From Ustilago trichophora (taxonomy: Eukaryota; Basidiomycota; Ustilaginomycetes; Ustilaginales; Ustilaginaceae): a stretch of DNA of 64,000 bases. Each line of letters begins with the position of its first letter. The stretch's first letter is position 1. Below, piece after piece: positions 31,222-41,775 of the stretch. The DNA lies in NCBI GenBank assembly GCA_900323505.1, contig OOIN01000008.1, positions 868,001 to 932,000 of the forward strand. Reading direction: 5' to 3'. The position numbers and the translations under genes are program-made. The notes under the pieces were generated by a model. It saw nothing but the letters and a program-made list of their open reading frames with translations. It was not told where the DNA came from and did no database searches.

Positions 31222-32207
31222 ATGCTTTCAGATTTCGGGTTTGTCTGGATCGGTTCCACTTTGCATTAGGTTTCTCGTCGTCATCGTCTTTGCATCTGTA
31301 TTTGTAGCTGTAGCAATCTTAGCGTTTTCTTAACCATTGGAAGATCATTCGAGTGCGTTGAAGTCGGTTGTGTACTGTGGGGAATATTTGTGCGAGCATG
31401 GCATGGGACACATCACGACGGTGTTGAGAATTCTGACGGCAACGGGTTTACTCAGACAAAGAAAGGAAACACAGATGACAAGCACAGTCGATGGAAAACA
31501 TCGTTGTAAGAGGATTCATTGCAATGGGGGCAGAAGACAAAGCAACAAGGAAGGGCCAACCAATGACCTTTCCTCGACCAGGCGTCCGAACTACCGAGAC
31601 CTCGCATCCGCGCAAGCCGTAACCACGCCCTTTCTCCACCGCCATTTCTTACAAAGCGAACAGTGCAGAGGTGGCTAGTCGTCGAGACTGCCACAACTGC
31701 GTTGAGTGAGCAGAGGAGCGGGCGTTTGCTACGTGGAAGATGATAGGTCCCGAAAGGCGAAACTAGCCTGGACTTGGTGTGTGAACAAGGGAGAAAAATT
31801 GGGTGATCAACTCCCGTATGAGCCCTTCCTGAATTATGGTTCAAAATGGTAAAAGGCAATTTTGAAGTACCTTGAAACAGGAAGGAGGGAGTGCGATAGT
31901 TTGCGAACGGAAAGGAGCCAGGCTGGCAGGTGTTTATATACTTGGAGCAGCAACTCCCGTCGCGTGCGCTGGATTTTCGCGGTTGCAGCTGCGCTTTCGT
32001 GTGAGCAACTTGGAGAAATTGGAGAGACAGACAATGAGAAACTATTTCGAGTTTGAAGGGCCGTCAGCCGAATTTTCGAATCATCGGGAAAGTCAAATCG
32101 GCACGTCAGGAAAGTGTTGCTTTCGCGTGTCAACTTCATACGAGCTCCTTCTCCGTCTTTGCCAGAACTGACAGCTGCAAGCATCAGCTTTGGCTCGACA
32201 GCAGACG
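31222..32207. other. Intergenic region, NOG2 / sirtuin
   Basis: About 990 bp with the NOG2 3' UTR and the sirtuin promoter. A TATA-like TTTATATA lies at 31933-31940, about 270 bp before the sirtuin ATG. Reverse-strand ORFs here match nothing. Confidence 0.45.
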
Positions 32208-33941
32208 ATGCAGAGTAACGATATTCGAGGGCAACCGGCTTCGGCTGTGGTAGGGAGCACCGACATAGCATCGTCACATTATGGCCCAATGCCTCCTCAT
32301 GAACCTGCAGAAAGCTCCGATTTGGCGCAAACATCAACAGCGCCGCCGGCTGAGGTCTCCTGTCCGTCTATGGACTCAGAAGAGCTCTCCGCACTCGAAG
32401 AGATGGCAGAGGGCGAGTCTGACTCAGACAACGAAATCGACCGGCTCCTTGACGATGCCGCTGCCTCTTTCCCACCCGAGACCGTTGCTCTCATGGTGAA
32501 AGACCTCAAGCAGCGCGGCATCGTCTCCTTTCTCCAGCGCTACATTGTCCCGGATCCATCTCCACTGCGAATCAAGCACCTTCTTTTGGCCCTGGGTATC
32601 TTCCTCCCCCGCTCGATTCGCGACTCCGACGTCCCGCTCGAGGTCCTCCTCCCAATCCTCAAGACTGCCCTCGCCCGCATCCTGCGCCGCCGCGAAAAAC
32701 TGCCGCAATACAACACTCTTTCCGACGCCCTCTCCCTGCTCTCCACCCGCAAACGTATCATGGTTCTCTCCGGAGCGGGAATCTCTGTCTCCTGCGGAAT
32801 CCCAGACTTTCGCTCCAAAGATGGAATCTATTCTCAACTCCAATCTGAGGGAAGGTACGAGCTAGACGATCCTCAGGATATGTTTGATAAGCAGTATTTT
32901 CTTTCCAATCCGGCCATGTTCTATTCATTTGCGCACCGCATCTTCCCGAGTAACTTTGTGCCTAGTTCCGCGCATCGGTTCATCAAGCTCATCGAGGATA
33001 GAGGCCAATTGTTGCGGAACTATAGCCAGAACATCGACACGCTCGAGCAACTTGCGGGGATCCAGAAGGTGCTACAGTGCCATGGCAGTTTTGCGAGCGC
33101 TAGATGCACTGACCCGAGCTGCGGGTATACATGTAAAGGAAGCCAGATTGCTAAAGCAATCTTCGACCAGACAGTGCCCCCGTGTCCACGCTGCGAAGAG
33201 AAGAAGGCGGCGGAAGCGCAGAGTACTAAGCCCAGCAAGAAGAAACGCAAGCTCGGCAATGGCAAGAGCTGGAGACCTGGAAATGACTCATCCGACGACG
33301 ACGATGACGAGGACGACGTAACGAAGCAGGCTGGGTTTGGGATCCTCAAGCCAGACATTACCTTCTTTGGTGAAAAGCTGTCGGACGCCTTCGACCACGC
33401 CCTGTTGGCAGATCGCGAAGAGGTCGATCTGCTCATCGTAATAGGGACATCGCTAAAAGTGGCGCCTGTGTCAGAGATCTTGGGTCACATTCCGCATTCA
33501 ATCCCCGTGATTCTGATCAACAAGACGCCCATCCTGCATTTGGCTACGGACATCATGCTGCTTGGAGACTGCGATCGGATCGTAGAGTATCTTTGTCGGA
33601 AGCTAGGTTGGCATCTGCCGTCGATCCAGCCGGATCAGGACGTTGTGGGCACACCAGCGGCCGAAGAGGTCAAGGAGAAGGTCGAGCTGCAGGATGATAA
33701 GGAGGCAAAAGCAGAGGTTCTGGCGCCCAGTGGGGCTGAGGGTGAACTTGTCGAACCGGAAAGGTTGATGAACAGTCACGCATGGCTCTTTGAAGGGGCG
33801 GAACCCGGACGACTGCCAGCATTGCTGGCTGAGATGGAAGAAGATGCCGAAGACGACGAGGGTGAACACGACGAGGGTGAACACGACAACGAGAGTGACC
33901 AGGACGCAGCAAAGACAGTCGCAGCTCCTTTGCAAATCTAG
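32208..33941 (+). CDS. Sir2-family NAD-dependent protein deacetylase (Sir2/Hst1/SIRT1 class)
   Basis: 577 residues from the first ATG of the frame (32208). The NAD-binding motifs SGAGISVSCGIPDFRS (from about residue 188), YSQNIDTLE and GTSLKVAP are present. The catalytic His is H292 (QCHGSF). The zinc site is C300-x4-C305 and C326-x2-C329. GILKPDITFFGEKL follows an acidic insertion. An N-terminal helical block (LMVKDLKQRGIVSFLQRYIV, then LALGIFLP) resembles the extension of yeast Sir2/Hst1. The C-terminus is acidic and includes a perfect 15-bp tandem duplication coding DEGEH. A role in chromatin silencing or metabolic sensing is inferred from the class. Its 3' end is 171 bp from the convergent adenylate-kinase-like gene. 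Confidence 0.93.
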   Translation: MQSNDIRGQPASAVVGSTDIASSHYGPMPPHEPAESSDLAQTSTAPPAEVSCPSMDSEELSALEEMAEGESDSDNEIDRLLDDAAASFPPETVALMVKDLKQRGIVSFLQRYIVPDPSPLRIKHLLLALGIFLPRSIRDSDVPLEVLLPILKTALARILRRREKLPQYNTLSDALSLLSTRKRIMVLSGAGISVSCGIPDFRSKDGIYSQLQSEGRYELDDPQDMFDKQYFLSNPAMFYSFAHRIFPSNFVPSSAHRFIKLIEDRGQLLRNYSQNIDTLEQLAGIQKVLQCHGSFASARCTDPSCGYTCKGSQIAKAIFDQTVPPCPRCEEKKAAEAQSTKPSKKKRKLGNGKSWRPGNDSSDDDDDEDDVTKQAGFGILKPDITFFGEKLSDAFDHALLADREEVDLLIVIGTSLKVAPVSEILGHIPHSIPVILINKTPILHLATDIMLLGDCDRIVEYLCRKLGWHLPSIQPDQDVVGTPAAEEVKEKVELQDDKEAKAEVLAPSGAEGELVEPERLMNSHAWLFEGAEPGRLPALLAEMEEDAEDDEGEHDEGEHDNESDQDAAKTVAAPLQI

Positions 33942-34112
33942 CAGAAATACTGAAAGCATGGACATTACGATCGCATAGAATTTTGGTATAAGGTTACATG
34001 GGTTATGATCTTGTTGATGTGACGGCAACTGTTGCATGTGCAAGTTTAAAAGGAAAACGATACTGAAACACAGGACAGGTAAACTTTTCCTTCTTGACTG
34101 CAAAGGAGCAAC

Positions 34113-35201
34113 TCACAGGTCACCTCTCTCTCTCAGCTCCAGAATCTGCTCTGTCTTTGCCTCGACCTGCTCCCACACCTCGTCGGCGCTATCCCAGTCA
34201 GCGCTGATCTCGTAGATATTGCCCTGATCTCTGTACTTCTTGACCAGGGGCTCTAGCTTCTCCGTGTACTTCATGAATTCCTCCACCTTCTCCTCCTTGT
34301 CCTTTTCGTCTGAAGACTTGGGGAGGCGAGTCTCGAAGTCTTTCAGCGGGAGGTCGTAAAACGAAAAGCAAAAGATGGGAACAATCTCCTTTTCGATCCG
34401 TTGAGCGTCTTCGAGGGTGGTGGGGAAGTTGTCGAGGATCAGGGATGTGCGCTTCTTGGACGATGTGCGGGAGGCGAGGATGGAGGAGAGTTCCTCCAGA
34501 GAAGAGGGTTGGACGACGTCGTCGAGCTCAGAAGAGAATCGATTGAGAAGGCGTTTGGCTTGGGTGGTCTTGCCGGATAGGGAAGGGCCGACGAGGCAAA
34601 GAAGCGTCACTTGGTCCTTCGAATACTTGGGTCCGGAGCCGGTGACCTTTCTGTCGTTCGGCGTGCGTGCTTCTTCCGCATGAGTCTGCCCCCCAACAAG
34701 CAGATAGGCTGCTCCAGCAACAGCGAGAGCGGCAAAGAGGATCTTGCTCGTGGACGAGGACAGATTTTTGGCCTGCTGCTTTGTGTCCTCGGCATTCAGC
34801 TTGGCGCTGACTTTCTCCTTGGCAAACTTCTTGCCCTCCTCCACAAGCCGATCCTTTGCATCCTGCTTCAGGTCCCGAGAAGAGCTAGAGCTGGAAAAAG
34901 ATCGGAAGGGTCCCGCAGCTGCACGAGACCACGTCGAAGCGTGACGGCTACGCAGACCAGTACGAGCCGAGGCGGTCGAACCGGCAAGGAGTCCGAAGGC
35001 CTCGGAAATGCTTCGTCGTGAGGTGTAAGTATCGGCAGAACCTGTGCCCGGCTGAACAAAGGTGTTGGCGGGCGAAGCGATTTGCGATGCAGAGGCAGCA
35101 GGTGGGAGCTTGGACGCAAGTCGAGGAACTCTGGATGCAACACGCTGGTCTCCCATGGCGCAGCCACGTCTGACTGAGGTCGAGAAGAATCGTTGCATCA
35201 T
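34113..35201 (-). CDS. Mitochondrial membrane-anchored adenylate-kinase-like P-loop protein
   Basis: 362 residues starting at the first of two adjacent ATGs (35196-35201). The N-terminus is Arg/Ser-rich without acids (MMQRFFSTSVRRG) and looks like a mitochondrial presequence. A Ser-rich stretch and a basic helical region follow, then one membrane span at about 153-170 (KILFAALAVAGAAYLLVGG). The C-terminal half resembles nucleoside monophosphate kinases. It has a P-loop GPSLSGKT (205-212) followed by TQAKRLL, and LILDNFPTTLEDAQRIEKE where true kinases have a DGFPR motif. The Arg of that motif is replaced by Thr, and no LID domain or its arginines can be seen. It may bind nucleotide without normal kinase activity. 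Predicted topology: inner membrane, P-loop domain on the intermembrane or matrix side, unresolved. Confidence 0.8.
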   Translation of the reverse strand: MMQRFFSTSVRRGCAMGDQRVASRVPRLASKLPPAASASQIASPANTFVQPGTGSADTYTSRRSISEAFGLLAGSTASARTGLRSRHASTWSRAAAGPFRSFSSSSSSRDLKQDAKDRLVEEGKKFAKEKVSAKLNAEDTKQQAKNLSSSTSKILFAALAVAGAAYLLVGGQTHAEEARTPNDRKVTGSGPKYSKDQVTLLCLVGPSLSGKTTQAKRLLNRFSSELDDVVQPSSLEELSSILASRTSSKKRTSLILDNFPTTLEDAQRIEKEIVPIFCFSFYDLPLKDFETRLPKSSDEKDKEEKVEEFMKYTEKLEPLVKKYRDQGNIYEISADWDSADEVWEQVEAKTEQILELRERGDL

Positions 35202-35886
35202 CTTGGCTCTCTTTCTCCTCGAGGCTGTTTTCGGTGTCGGTTGGTAAGAGTACGCGGCGAGGCTGTCCGAACAGGCTCGGTTGGATCTTCAGCTAGGAGA
35301 GCACTTGGCGAAGGCAGTCCGTACAGGTCGTCAGAATTCGGATGAAGGTGGCGGGGGGATCAGGCTCACATTCGTCTTCATATTTGTATCAAGCGCTGCC
35401 AGAAACCGTGCAGTCTTGGTACTTTGCTAATCATATACTGTAAGAAGGTTGCTGGGTCACGGGTCGCATGGGAATTTTTAGGCGCAGTGGAGGCGGGGAA
35501 GTTGTGACATCATTTTTCGTCCGCTGCTTAGCGCGTCTAAAAAAAAATGCATCACTCCAGCTGCAACTTCCTGATCGCAGTACGATATTTCAGCCCTGGT
35601 TTGAAGAAGGCAACTCCTTTTCGGTCCGCATCGTGCAGATCGTCATACACAACATCGAGAAGAGACTAGTTCTGCTGGAGAAAGTGGTATTAGATGCCAG
35701 AAATTTAATAGAAACAAGTACAGTGAGTTGCGGTCAGAAGAGAGTTGAAAAGGAGCGAGCAACGAAAAACCGTGGACTAGACTTGGACAAGGGGGAATCT
35801 ATAGAGGCGATTGTGCATCTATCATCTTGACTCTATCAAGAGGGTGCCATTCGACGCTGCGACGTGTAGGGTAGCTCTTTGTGTAT
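35202..35886. other. Intergenic region upstream of the adenylate-kinase-like gene
   Basis: About 690 bp holding the promoter of the reverse-strand kinase-like gene and the 3' UTR of CYS3. No feature recognised. Confidence 0.5.
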
Positions 35887-37182
35887 TCAGAGACCGGCTG
35901 CCTTGAGGCCGCCCTCGAGGTCCTTGATGAGATCGGCAGTGTCCTCGATACCGACGCTGACACGGATGAGGTTGTGGCCGATGCCAATCTTGATCCTGTC
36001 CTCGAGCGCTACCGAGCCATGTGTCATCTTGGAGGGCAGCTCGATCAAACTCTCGACACCGCCGAGCGACTCTGCCAGCGTGAAGACGTTGAGGTTGGAA
36101 AGGATCTTGTCGGCAGGTTCGTCATCCGCGGGGTCCGACTTGATGCGGAACGAGATCATACCACCGTAAGCAAAGGCACCGTTGGCACCAGTGGGGCCCG
36201 CAGCGGCAGCGCGCTTCGAGATCTGTCGTCGGGCAACCTCGTGACCGGGGTGCGATGGAAGACCGGGGTAGATGACAGTCTCGACAGAGGGGTGCGCCTC
36301 GAGGAACTGCGCGATGGCGAGAGCCGACTCGCCGTGTGCCTTCATGCGGAGCGAAAGAGTCTTGAGACCACGGAGTGCGAGCCAGCAGTCGAAAGGCGAG
36401 GGGATGGCACCGATGCTGTTCTGCAGGAAGGCCAGACGGTCAGCCCATGCCTCGTCGTTGGTGACGGCGACGCCCATGACGACGTCGCTGTGACCGTTGA
36501 GGTATTTGGTGACACTGTGCATGACAAGGTCGGCACCGTGTGCGATAGGGTTCTGGAACCATGGGCTCATGAAAGTGTTGTCGACGACAATCTTGATATC
36601 CTTGCTGGCGTTGGGGTGGTTTCGAACGAGTTTGACGATCAGAGGAATGTCAATGACGCGGAGAGTGGGGTTGGTGGGAGTCTCGATCCAGACGAGCGAA
36701 GTCTCTTTGCGGATGGCGGCGTTGACACGCTCGCTGACGTCGGCCTCGGGGCCATCCATCTCGACAAAGCTGGTCTGAATGCCCTGCGACACGGTGGCCA
36801 CTTTAGTAAAGTAGCGGTAGGTACCGCCGTAGACGTCGTTGACGCTAACGACGTGCGAGCCCGAAGGCATCGAGTTGAGCACGGTGGCAGTGACAGCAGA
36901 TCCAGACGAGAAGGCGAGACCACGGCTACCGCCCTCAAGAGCAGCGACAGCGCGCTCAAACGAGTCACGATTGGGGTTGCCTGATCGCGAGTACTCGTAG
37001 CCCTTGTGGTTGCCAATACCATCCTGGGCGAATGTGGAGCTCAGGCTGATGGGTGGGATCACAGCGCCGGTGGCTGGGTTGGGCTCGGAGCCGATGTGGA
37101 TGGCCTTGGTCGAGAAGCCGATGGAGGAGGAGTGGGCATCGCTGTGGCCGTTGGAGGCGCCATTGCTAGTGGGGACTGTCAT
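35887..37182 (-). CDS. CYS3: Cystathionine gamma-lyase (Cys/Met PLP enzyme)
   Basis: PLP-dependent trans-sulfuration enzyme, 431 residues, of the Cys/Met metabolism family. Family blocks are STKAIHIGSEPNPATGAVIPP, YEYSRSGNPNRDSFE, LAFSSGSAVTA, SVNDVYGGTYRYF, WIETPTNPTLRVIDI and VVDNTFMSPW. The PLP lysine K226 is in SVTKYLNGHSDVV, and the C-terminal block is VFTLAESLGGVESLIELP. The arrangement and the SLGG(V)ESL motif fit cystathionine gamma-lyase, which makes cysteine from cystathionine. Cystathionine beta-lyase or gamma-synthase are near relatives and cannot be fully excluded. Ends at a start-of-window-style short 3' gap to the next gene on the same strand. Intronless, good codon bias, ATG at 37180-37182. 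Confidence 0.92.
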   Translation of the reverse strand: MTVPTSNGASNGHSDAHSSSIGFSTKAIHIGSEPNPATGAVIPPISLSSTFAQDGIGNHKGYEYSRSGNPNRDSFERAVAALEGGSRGLAFSSGSAVTATVLNSMPSGSHVVSVNDVYGGTYRYFTKVATVSQGIQTSFVEMDGPEADVSERVNAAIRKETSLVWIETPTNPTLRVIDIPLIVKLVRNHPNASKDIKIVVDNTFMSPWFQNPIAHGADLVMHSVTKYLNGHSDVVMGVAVTNDEAWADRLAFLQNSIGAIPSPFDCWLALRGLKTLSLRMKAHGESALAIAQFLEAHPSVETVIYPGLPSHPGHEVARRQISKRAAAAGPTGANGAFAYGGMISFRIKSDPADDEPADKILSNLNVFTLAESLGGVESLIELPSKMTHGSVALEDRIKIGIGHNLIRVSVGIEDTADLIKDLEGGLKAAGL

Positions 37183-38042
37183 CTTGAACGAAGAAGACTT
37201 GTGCCAAAGCGGTTGAATTTGGTTTGAGAGTGATGGTAGTGAGAAGTAGAGTTGCGTTTAAGCTGGCACCTTGGATATCCTTGGTCCCTCAACAGTGTGG
37301 AGATGGGAGTCAGAGTGGGACCTGTTGCCACGATTTGATGAGAAGTCTGTGTAGCCGGTACTAAGGAGCTGCGGTGTTCTGTGTTGGATGGCCACGAAGT
37401 TTGACCCACAAATCACGCAAGCGACTCGTGTTCTTCGTTGTCAGTTTGCAACTTTTTTTTTTCTCCTTTTTGTCCTCTGGCTTTGAGTCCGGAGCTCAGC
37501 AGGCCGGGCGTTCAGAGCGCTCAGCGAAAGAAAGATGGCTGGCTGGCTGGATTGGCATTGGCCAGGGTTCGTCATTCCATCCGAAAACTGTTTGAGCAGT
37601 TCATCCATGGCAAAGACAGGCACAAGGGTCCTTCTGCAGCAAGCAACACTGGCCATTTGCTCCAAAATTTTACAGTCAGCTGTCGGATTTTAGCTCTCGT
37701 TCCGAAAAAAAAAATCATGTCCTGACCGTTTGGACCGTGCTTGTGGCACACGGAACACGCTTCTTGGCAATGCCGATCAATTTGCCGCGGAAACACATCG
37801 CACATCCAACATCTTTTCGACCTTCTCAGCATATGGCACTGTGCGATGCGCTCTTTCGTGTGGCACCGGACCGCCAACAATACCCTTTCGGGACCATCTG
37901 TCAGAGCCGGTAGCCTGCTTCGACCTTACCTGGTCACAAACGACCAAGGTGGTCGTATCAATCGGTGGGTGAGCTAATTTCCAGCGATGGCGTGCTTGGG
38001 AGTGGTCGTCATTGTTCGTATCTCGATTCTGGAATGTCGAGG
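37183..38042. other. Upstream region of CYS3
   Basis: About 860 bp up to the MITE. No ORF with recognisable product; the CYS3 promoter must lie here. Confidence 0.5.
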
Positions 38043-38477
38043 TACAGTCAACTCGCGGTTATCGAATCTCTCGAAAGGTGAATATTTCACACAATGAATG
38101 GATTTTGGCCGGGATATTTTTTGGCCCTGCTAAAAATTGAATAATTTCATCTTTCAAATATTGAATGAGATGGCCCAGGACAGTCTTTGAATGATTACCG
38201 GGATTTTGTACTGATCATGTGATCTTGCTATACAATTTCTCTTATTCATCTATAAATTCGTATTCAATATTTGTTAGATCCCCATTTACAGTGTTAGATC
38301 TCCGGGTCTTGTCATGTTAGATCCGCTTTTGTTGGCTGGAATGGGTGTCAATAAATATTTATCCCTGCATTGAAATGACCTTAAATTCCGAAATTATTTA
38401 TCACTAAATAAATAATTCACATTTTGAATGCTCTTCCCCCAGTCCCGTCGATATTCGATAAGTGCAAGTTGACTGTA
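38043..38477. mobile_element. 431-bp AT-rich MITE, Tc1/mariner-pogo type, with TA target duplication
   Basis: The element proper runs 38045-38475 between TA dinucleotides at 38043-38044 and 38476-38477. Its ends are inverted repeats: the left begins CAGTCAACTCGCGGTTATCG, and the complement of the right begins CAGTCAACTTGCACTTATCG. They match at 22 of the first 26 positions. The interior is strikingly AT-rich compared with the flanks and has no coding capacity. It carries three GTTAGATC direct repeats (38273, 38293 and 38316) and several TTGAATGA-like words. TA duplication and CAG termini fit the Tc1/mariner-pogo superfamily. Its ends differ from those of the full transposon at 57.85 kb, so that element is probably not its source. 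Confidence 0.85.
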
Positions 38478-40902
38478 TGCCGCGCGAGAACGTGGCAAAA
38501 CGTAATGGAGTGTTACATCTTTTACAGATCACAGCTCGTCCAAATTCCCTGCTTTTGTGGCATTCTCGACTATGAGGTAGAACTGAAAAAAGAACGATAA
38601 AAAAGGACAGGCTGAACGGTGGCACAAAAAAAGACGCATTGACTACCCCGATCGGGATCACTGATGTTGGCGACGATGATCGGGCCATATCCTCGCAAGG
38701 CATCGTGAACGAGACCCCACTTCGATTGGAACATTGATGTCGTCTCAAGGTCGCCACGCCTCGAGCAGCCTTCTCAGATGGCTGCAAGGTAGACGAGACT
38801 ATCGCACGGGACAGCGTCAATCGAGCACGAGTTAATACTTGTGTACCACAGAATGGTCCTGGTCAGACCTGTTAGAAATAATGCCCCCCACAGACAGGAT
38901 GCACCTAGCGACGGCGAGGCAAGTCGTTCACAACTGCGCAGCCGAGGGTTCGGAACCCAAATCGTCAAAGCGAGTCAAGCCAACAAGACCCCGAATGGAA
39001 CTGCGAGTCGCCGACCATCGGCTACAGAGCTGGCCGGCCAGTGCAGCGTTGCCTAAAGAACAACATCGACGTCACCTTGCCAGCTCGTACACCACAATCG
39101 AAGAAAGCTTTGGACGCTCATTGCAAATCGAGACGGTGGTCGACCCTGCAGGATTTGTGCAGAACAGGATTGAGCGACATCGCTGAGATGGAAGTCGGCG
39201 GTGTTTCCATCGGAAACGGTACCGCTGAAATCGGCAGACCGACACCCTGCCGCTCGTCACGACGAAGGGGCGTAGCAGCACAAGGAGCGTGCTGATGTGA
39301 CAGTCCAGTCTTGATCGCAGTAGCTCAGCTGCTGAATCCTCGTCGAAGCGGGGAGTTCAGAGAACAGAAAGATCCTCGGCTACGAAGATTGACAACACAC
39401 CTTGCTGTCAACAGAGACATCGCACTTTTTTCTTATTTTCTTTTTTAAAGTCACAAATTTGCGTTTTAGAGAGTCCCTTTGATGTTGTGGCTTGTGCTCA
39501 GTCTTCCATCTTTTGCGCTCATGCTCTTGCCGACTGCGTTGGAATCATTTCGATCTGCCCGCTGGTCTCATCAAAAAAGCATTTCTCACGCTCGTGTGAA
39601 GCTTCGGAAAAGAGGTTCATCTATTTCTATATGAGTATTGCTTGCTGAAGAGACGAGTACAGCATCCAGCAGCGTATTGACATGGTCGACGGCAGCGTGC
39701 CGTGTTGAAGAGCATGCACAAGATCGACCGCATCAAGATGGATGCTGCTCTGCGGTCAAGTGGCTCAACGCTGACCGCAGTAGCCTCGGTCTTCCGGACC
39801 TAGCGCTGAATGAATACTGCATCTCGGGTGACCACCCGACCCTGAATAGGATCTCAAAGTGAAAGCGAAGGGGCGCCTTGAACATTCCTGTTTAGATCTT
39901 CTAGAGTGCTGGCTTTTTCTTAGCCTCCAGGACAAGCATGAAAGGAGAGTCGAAAGGTTCAAAGGAAGGATCGACAAAAGAAGGGTTCGGACTTGAATAT
40001 GCAGACTGGGTTTTGAATTTGAGCCAGCGAAACGCGTGAGGACCGCGTTTGAGCCTGTCAACGTGGGACTGACCATGGGCCTGACACCGCAGCCTAGTGC
40101 CCCAGTTTTGGAGTCCAAGAAGTGTTGTTCTTTGAACTCTGAGCTGCGCTCCATCCCTAAAATTGGCATTCTGACCCGTCTCCATTGATGCACCATGCAA
40201 CCTCGCCAGTGGTCGAGCCTCGGGCTTCCCCTTCCGCTGGCTTCTGCCTGCTCTCTGCATTTCTGCCTTCGGCTGTTTCCCGTCGCCTTGATTTGCCTTG
40301 ATTTGCGTCGTGCAGCTGACTCCGTCTTGATGTCCGTTTCTCCTGTCTGCCCTGCGGATGAAAGCTGAGCTGCTGCGCTGCGCTGCAGCTTCTGACTCCG
40401 CCGGTCTTTCTGGCCGTGTTGTTGTGACCCAAATCACCTGGCGTTGCTGCTTTTGTGCGCTGAGACGGGATCCCTGCGTTGTCCTTCCTGCCCACCTTAC
40501 TGGCCACGCCCCTCGCTTGGGATCGACACTCACCATGCCCTGCCCAAAATTGCATCTAACTGTACCTCCTTTCTTGTGAACCTGGCCTCAAGATGCCATT
40601 CTCACCCCACGCTCTCGTGCCTGTTGCAAGTTTCAGTGGGTTCCTCGTAAATTGTCGCTCCTCAAAAGCGATCCACTTCCTAGACCCTACCCCGTCGTTT
40701 CACCTCGACTCTTTCTTCACCTTCCTCTTTCAACTATCATCTCAACCACCACCATCCCTCTCCCCAACTCCCATCTCCACCAAGTGCTTCCCCTTCCCCC
40801 ACAGTTCTCGTCTACTCTCTCCACCACCACTAAAGGATCTTCATCCACCTCCGAGACAAATTACATTCTTTTGATTCCCCCAACTCCAACTAATCAGCAA
40901 CC
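38478..40902. other. Gene-poor stretch with a long CT-rich leader before the secreted protein gene
   Basis: About 2.4 kb. The last 300 bp (about 40590-40900) are strongly CT-rich and probably form the promoter and leader of a well-expressed gene. A reverse-strand frame of 211 codons (39901-40536) starts with ATG but has no recognisable domain and overlaps this promoter. No other gene is supported. Confidence 0.45.
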
Positions 40903-41775
40903 ATGTTCGCCAAGTCTGCTATCCTCGCCCTCGTCGCCGGTGTCCTCGGTGTCACCGCCGGCTACGACCCTGCCCACATGCCTGCCAAGACCGACGCTCA
41001 GGGTGGTCAGACCGGTTACAACGACTGCCAGCAGCGATACGGTGCTACCAACCCCAAAGCCAAGTGCCAGAACGTCTTCATCAACTCGGTCAAGGACTTC
41101 TGTCTTTGGGGCCCTCCCAACACTTCGAGCTCCGACACTGTTGGTGATCTTGAGGCCGTCATGGTCGCTTACTGCATGAAGTCTGGTTACGGTACCCGTC
41201 TCATCCCCAACGGCACCATCAAGGGCGCTCACTTCCTCAAGACCCCCTCCTTCGTCCAAGTGACCGGTACTGGTGATTTCACCAAGATTCACATCCGTGC
41301 TGGTGACGAGGGTGGAGAGCTCGACCCTCACGGTGCCACCGGCTCCGGCAACCCCGTCGGTGGTGTTGTCTTCACCCGTGCCTACACCGGCAACTGGGAA
41401 CAACTTCCCGAGTGGCAGAACTTCATGTCGGCCACCGAGTACTGCTTCCGTGCTTGCCGTGCCGGTCCTTGGGCTCGTGAGTGGTGCCCCCACATCTACG
41501 ATGTCATGGGCTGCATGTGGAACGAGCCCGCCAACTACGACGCTGGTGTCTTTGAGCAGTGCGACGGTATCGAGGGCCAGTGGCCCGGTGTCTACTCTGG
41601 TTCCACCTGGTACCAGGGAGTCAAGCCCACCCCCGCCGCCCAGCCCGCCGGCAAGAGCTCCAACTGCCGATACTACCCTTCGATTTCGAACGGCCCCGCC
41701 ATCAAGACCCCCTCGAAGCGATCCGTCATGGCCACCCAGGTCAAGCGATCCCCCGAGTGGGAGGAGGAGCCTTAA
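40903..41775 (+). CDS. Conserved fungal secreted Cys-rich protein of unknown function
   Basis: 290 residues, intronless, ATG in a good context (CAACCATGTTC). A signal peptide (about 1-19, FAKSAILALVAGVLGVTAG) is followed by a mature domain rich in Cys, Trp and Gly. Blocks such as KCQNVFINSVKDFCLWGPP, YCMKSGYGTRLIPNGTIKGA and EYCFRACRAGPWAREWCPH look highly conserved. I recall similar proteins in many ascomycetes and basidiomycetes without an assigned activity. Ten or more cysteines suggest disulfides. One NGT sequon is present. A Pro/Ala linker and a basic tail with two KRS(P/V) sites, which could be Kex2-cleaved, end the protein. No GPI signal. High C-bias in codons and the CT-rich leader suggest strong expression. 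Confidence 0.88.
   Translation: MFAKSAILALVAGVLGVTAGYDPAHMPAKTDAQGGQTGYNDCQQRYGATNPKAKCQNVFINSVKDFCLWGPPNTSSSDTVGDLEAVMVAYCMKSGYGTRLIPNGTIKGAHFLKTPSFVQVTGTGDFTKIHIRAGDEGGELDPHGATGSGNPVGGVVFTRAYTGNWEQLPEWQNFMSATEYCFRACRAGPWAREWCPHIYDVMGCMWNEPANYDAGVFEQCDGIEGQWPGVYSGSTWYQGVKPTPAAQPAGKSSNCRYYPSISNGPAIKTPSKRSVMATQVKRSPEWEEEP

Noticed and set aside
39901..40536. 211-codon reverse ORF with ATG upstream of the secreted protein
   Set aside because: No domain, basic and Gln-rich composition, overlaps the likely promoter; kept only as a remote possibility.
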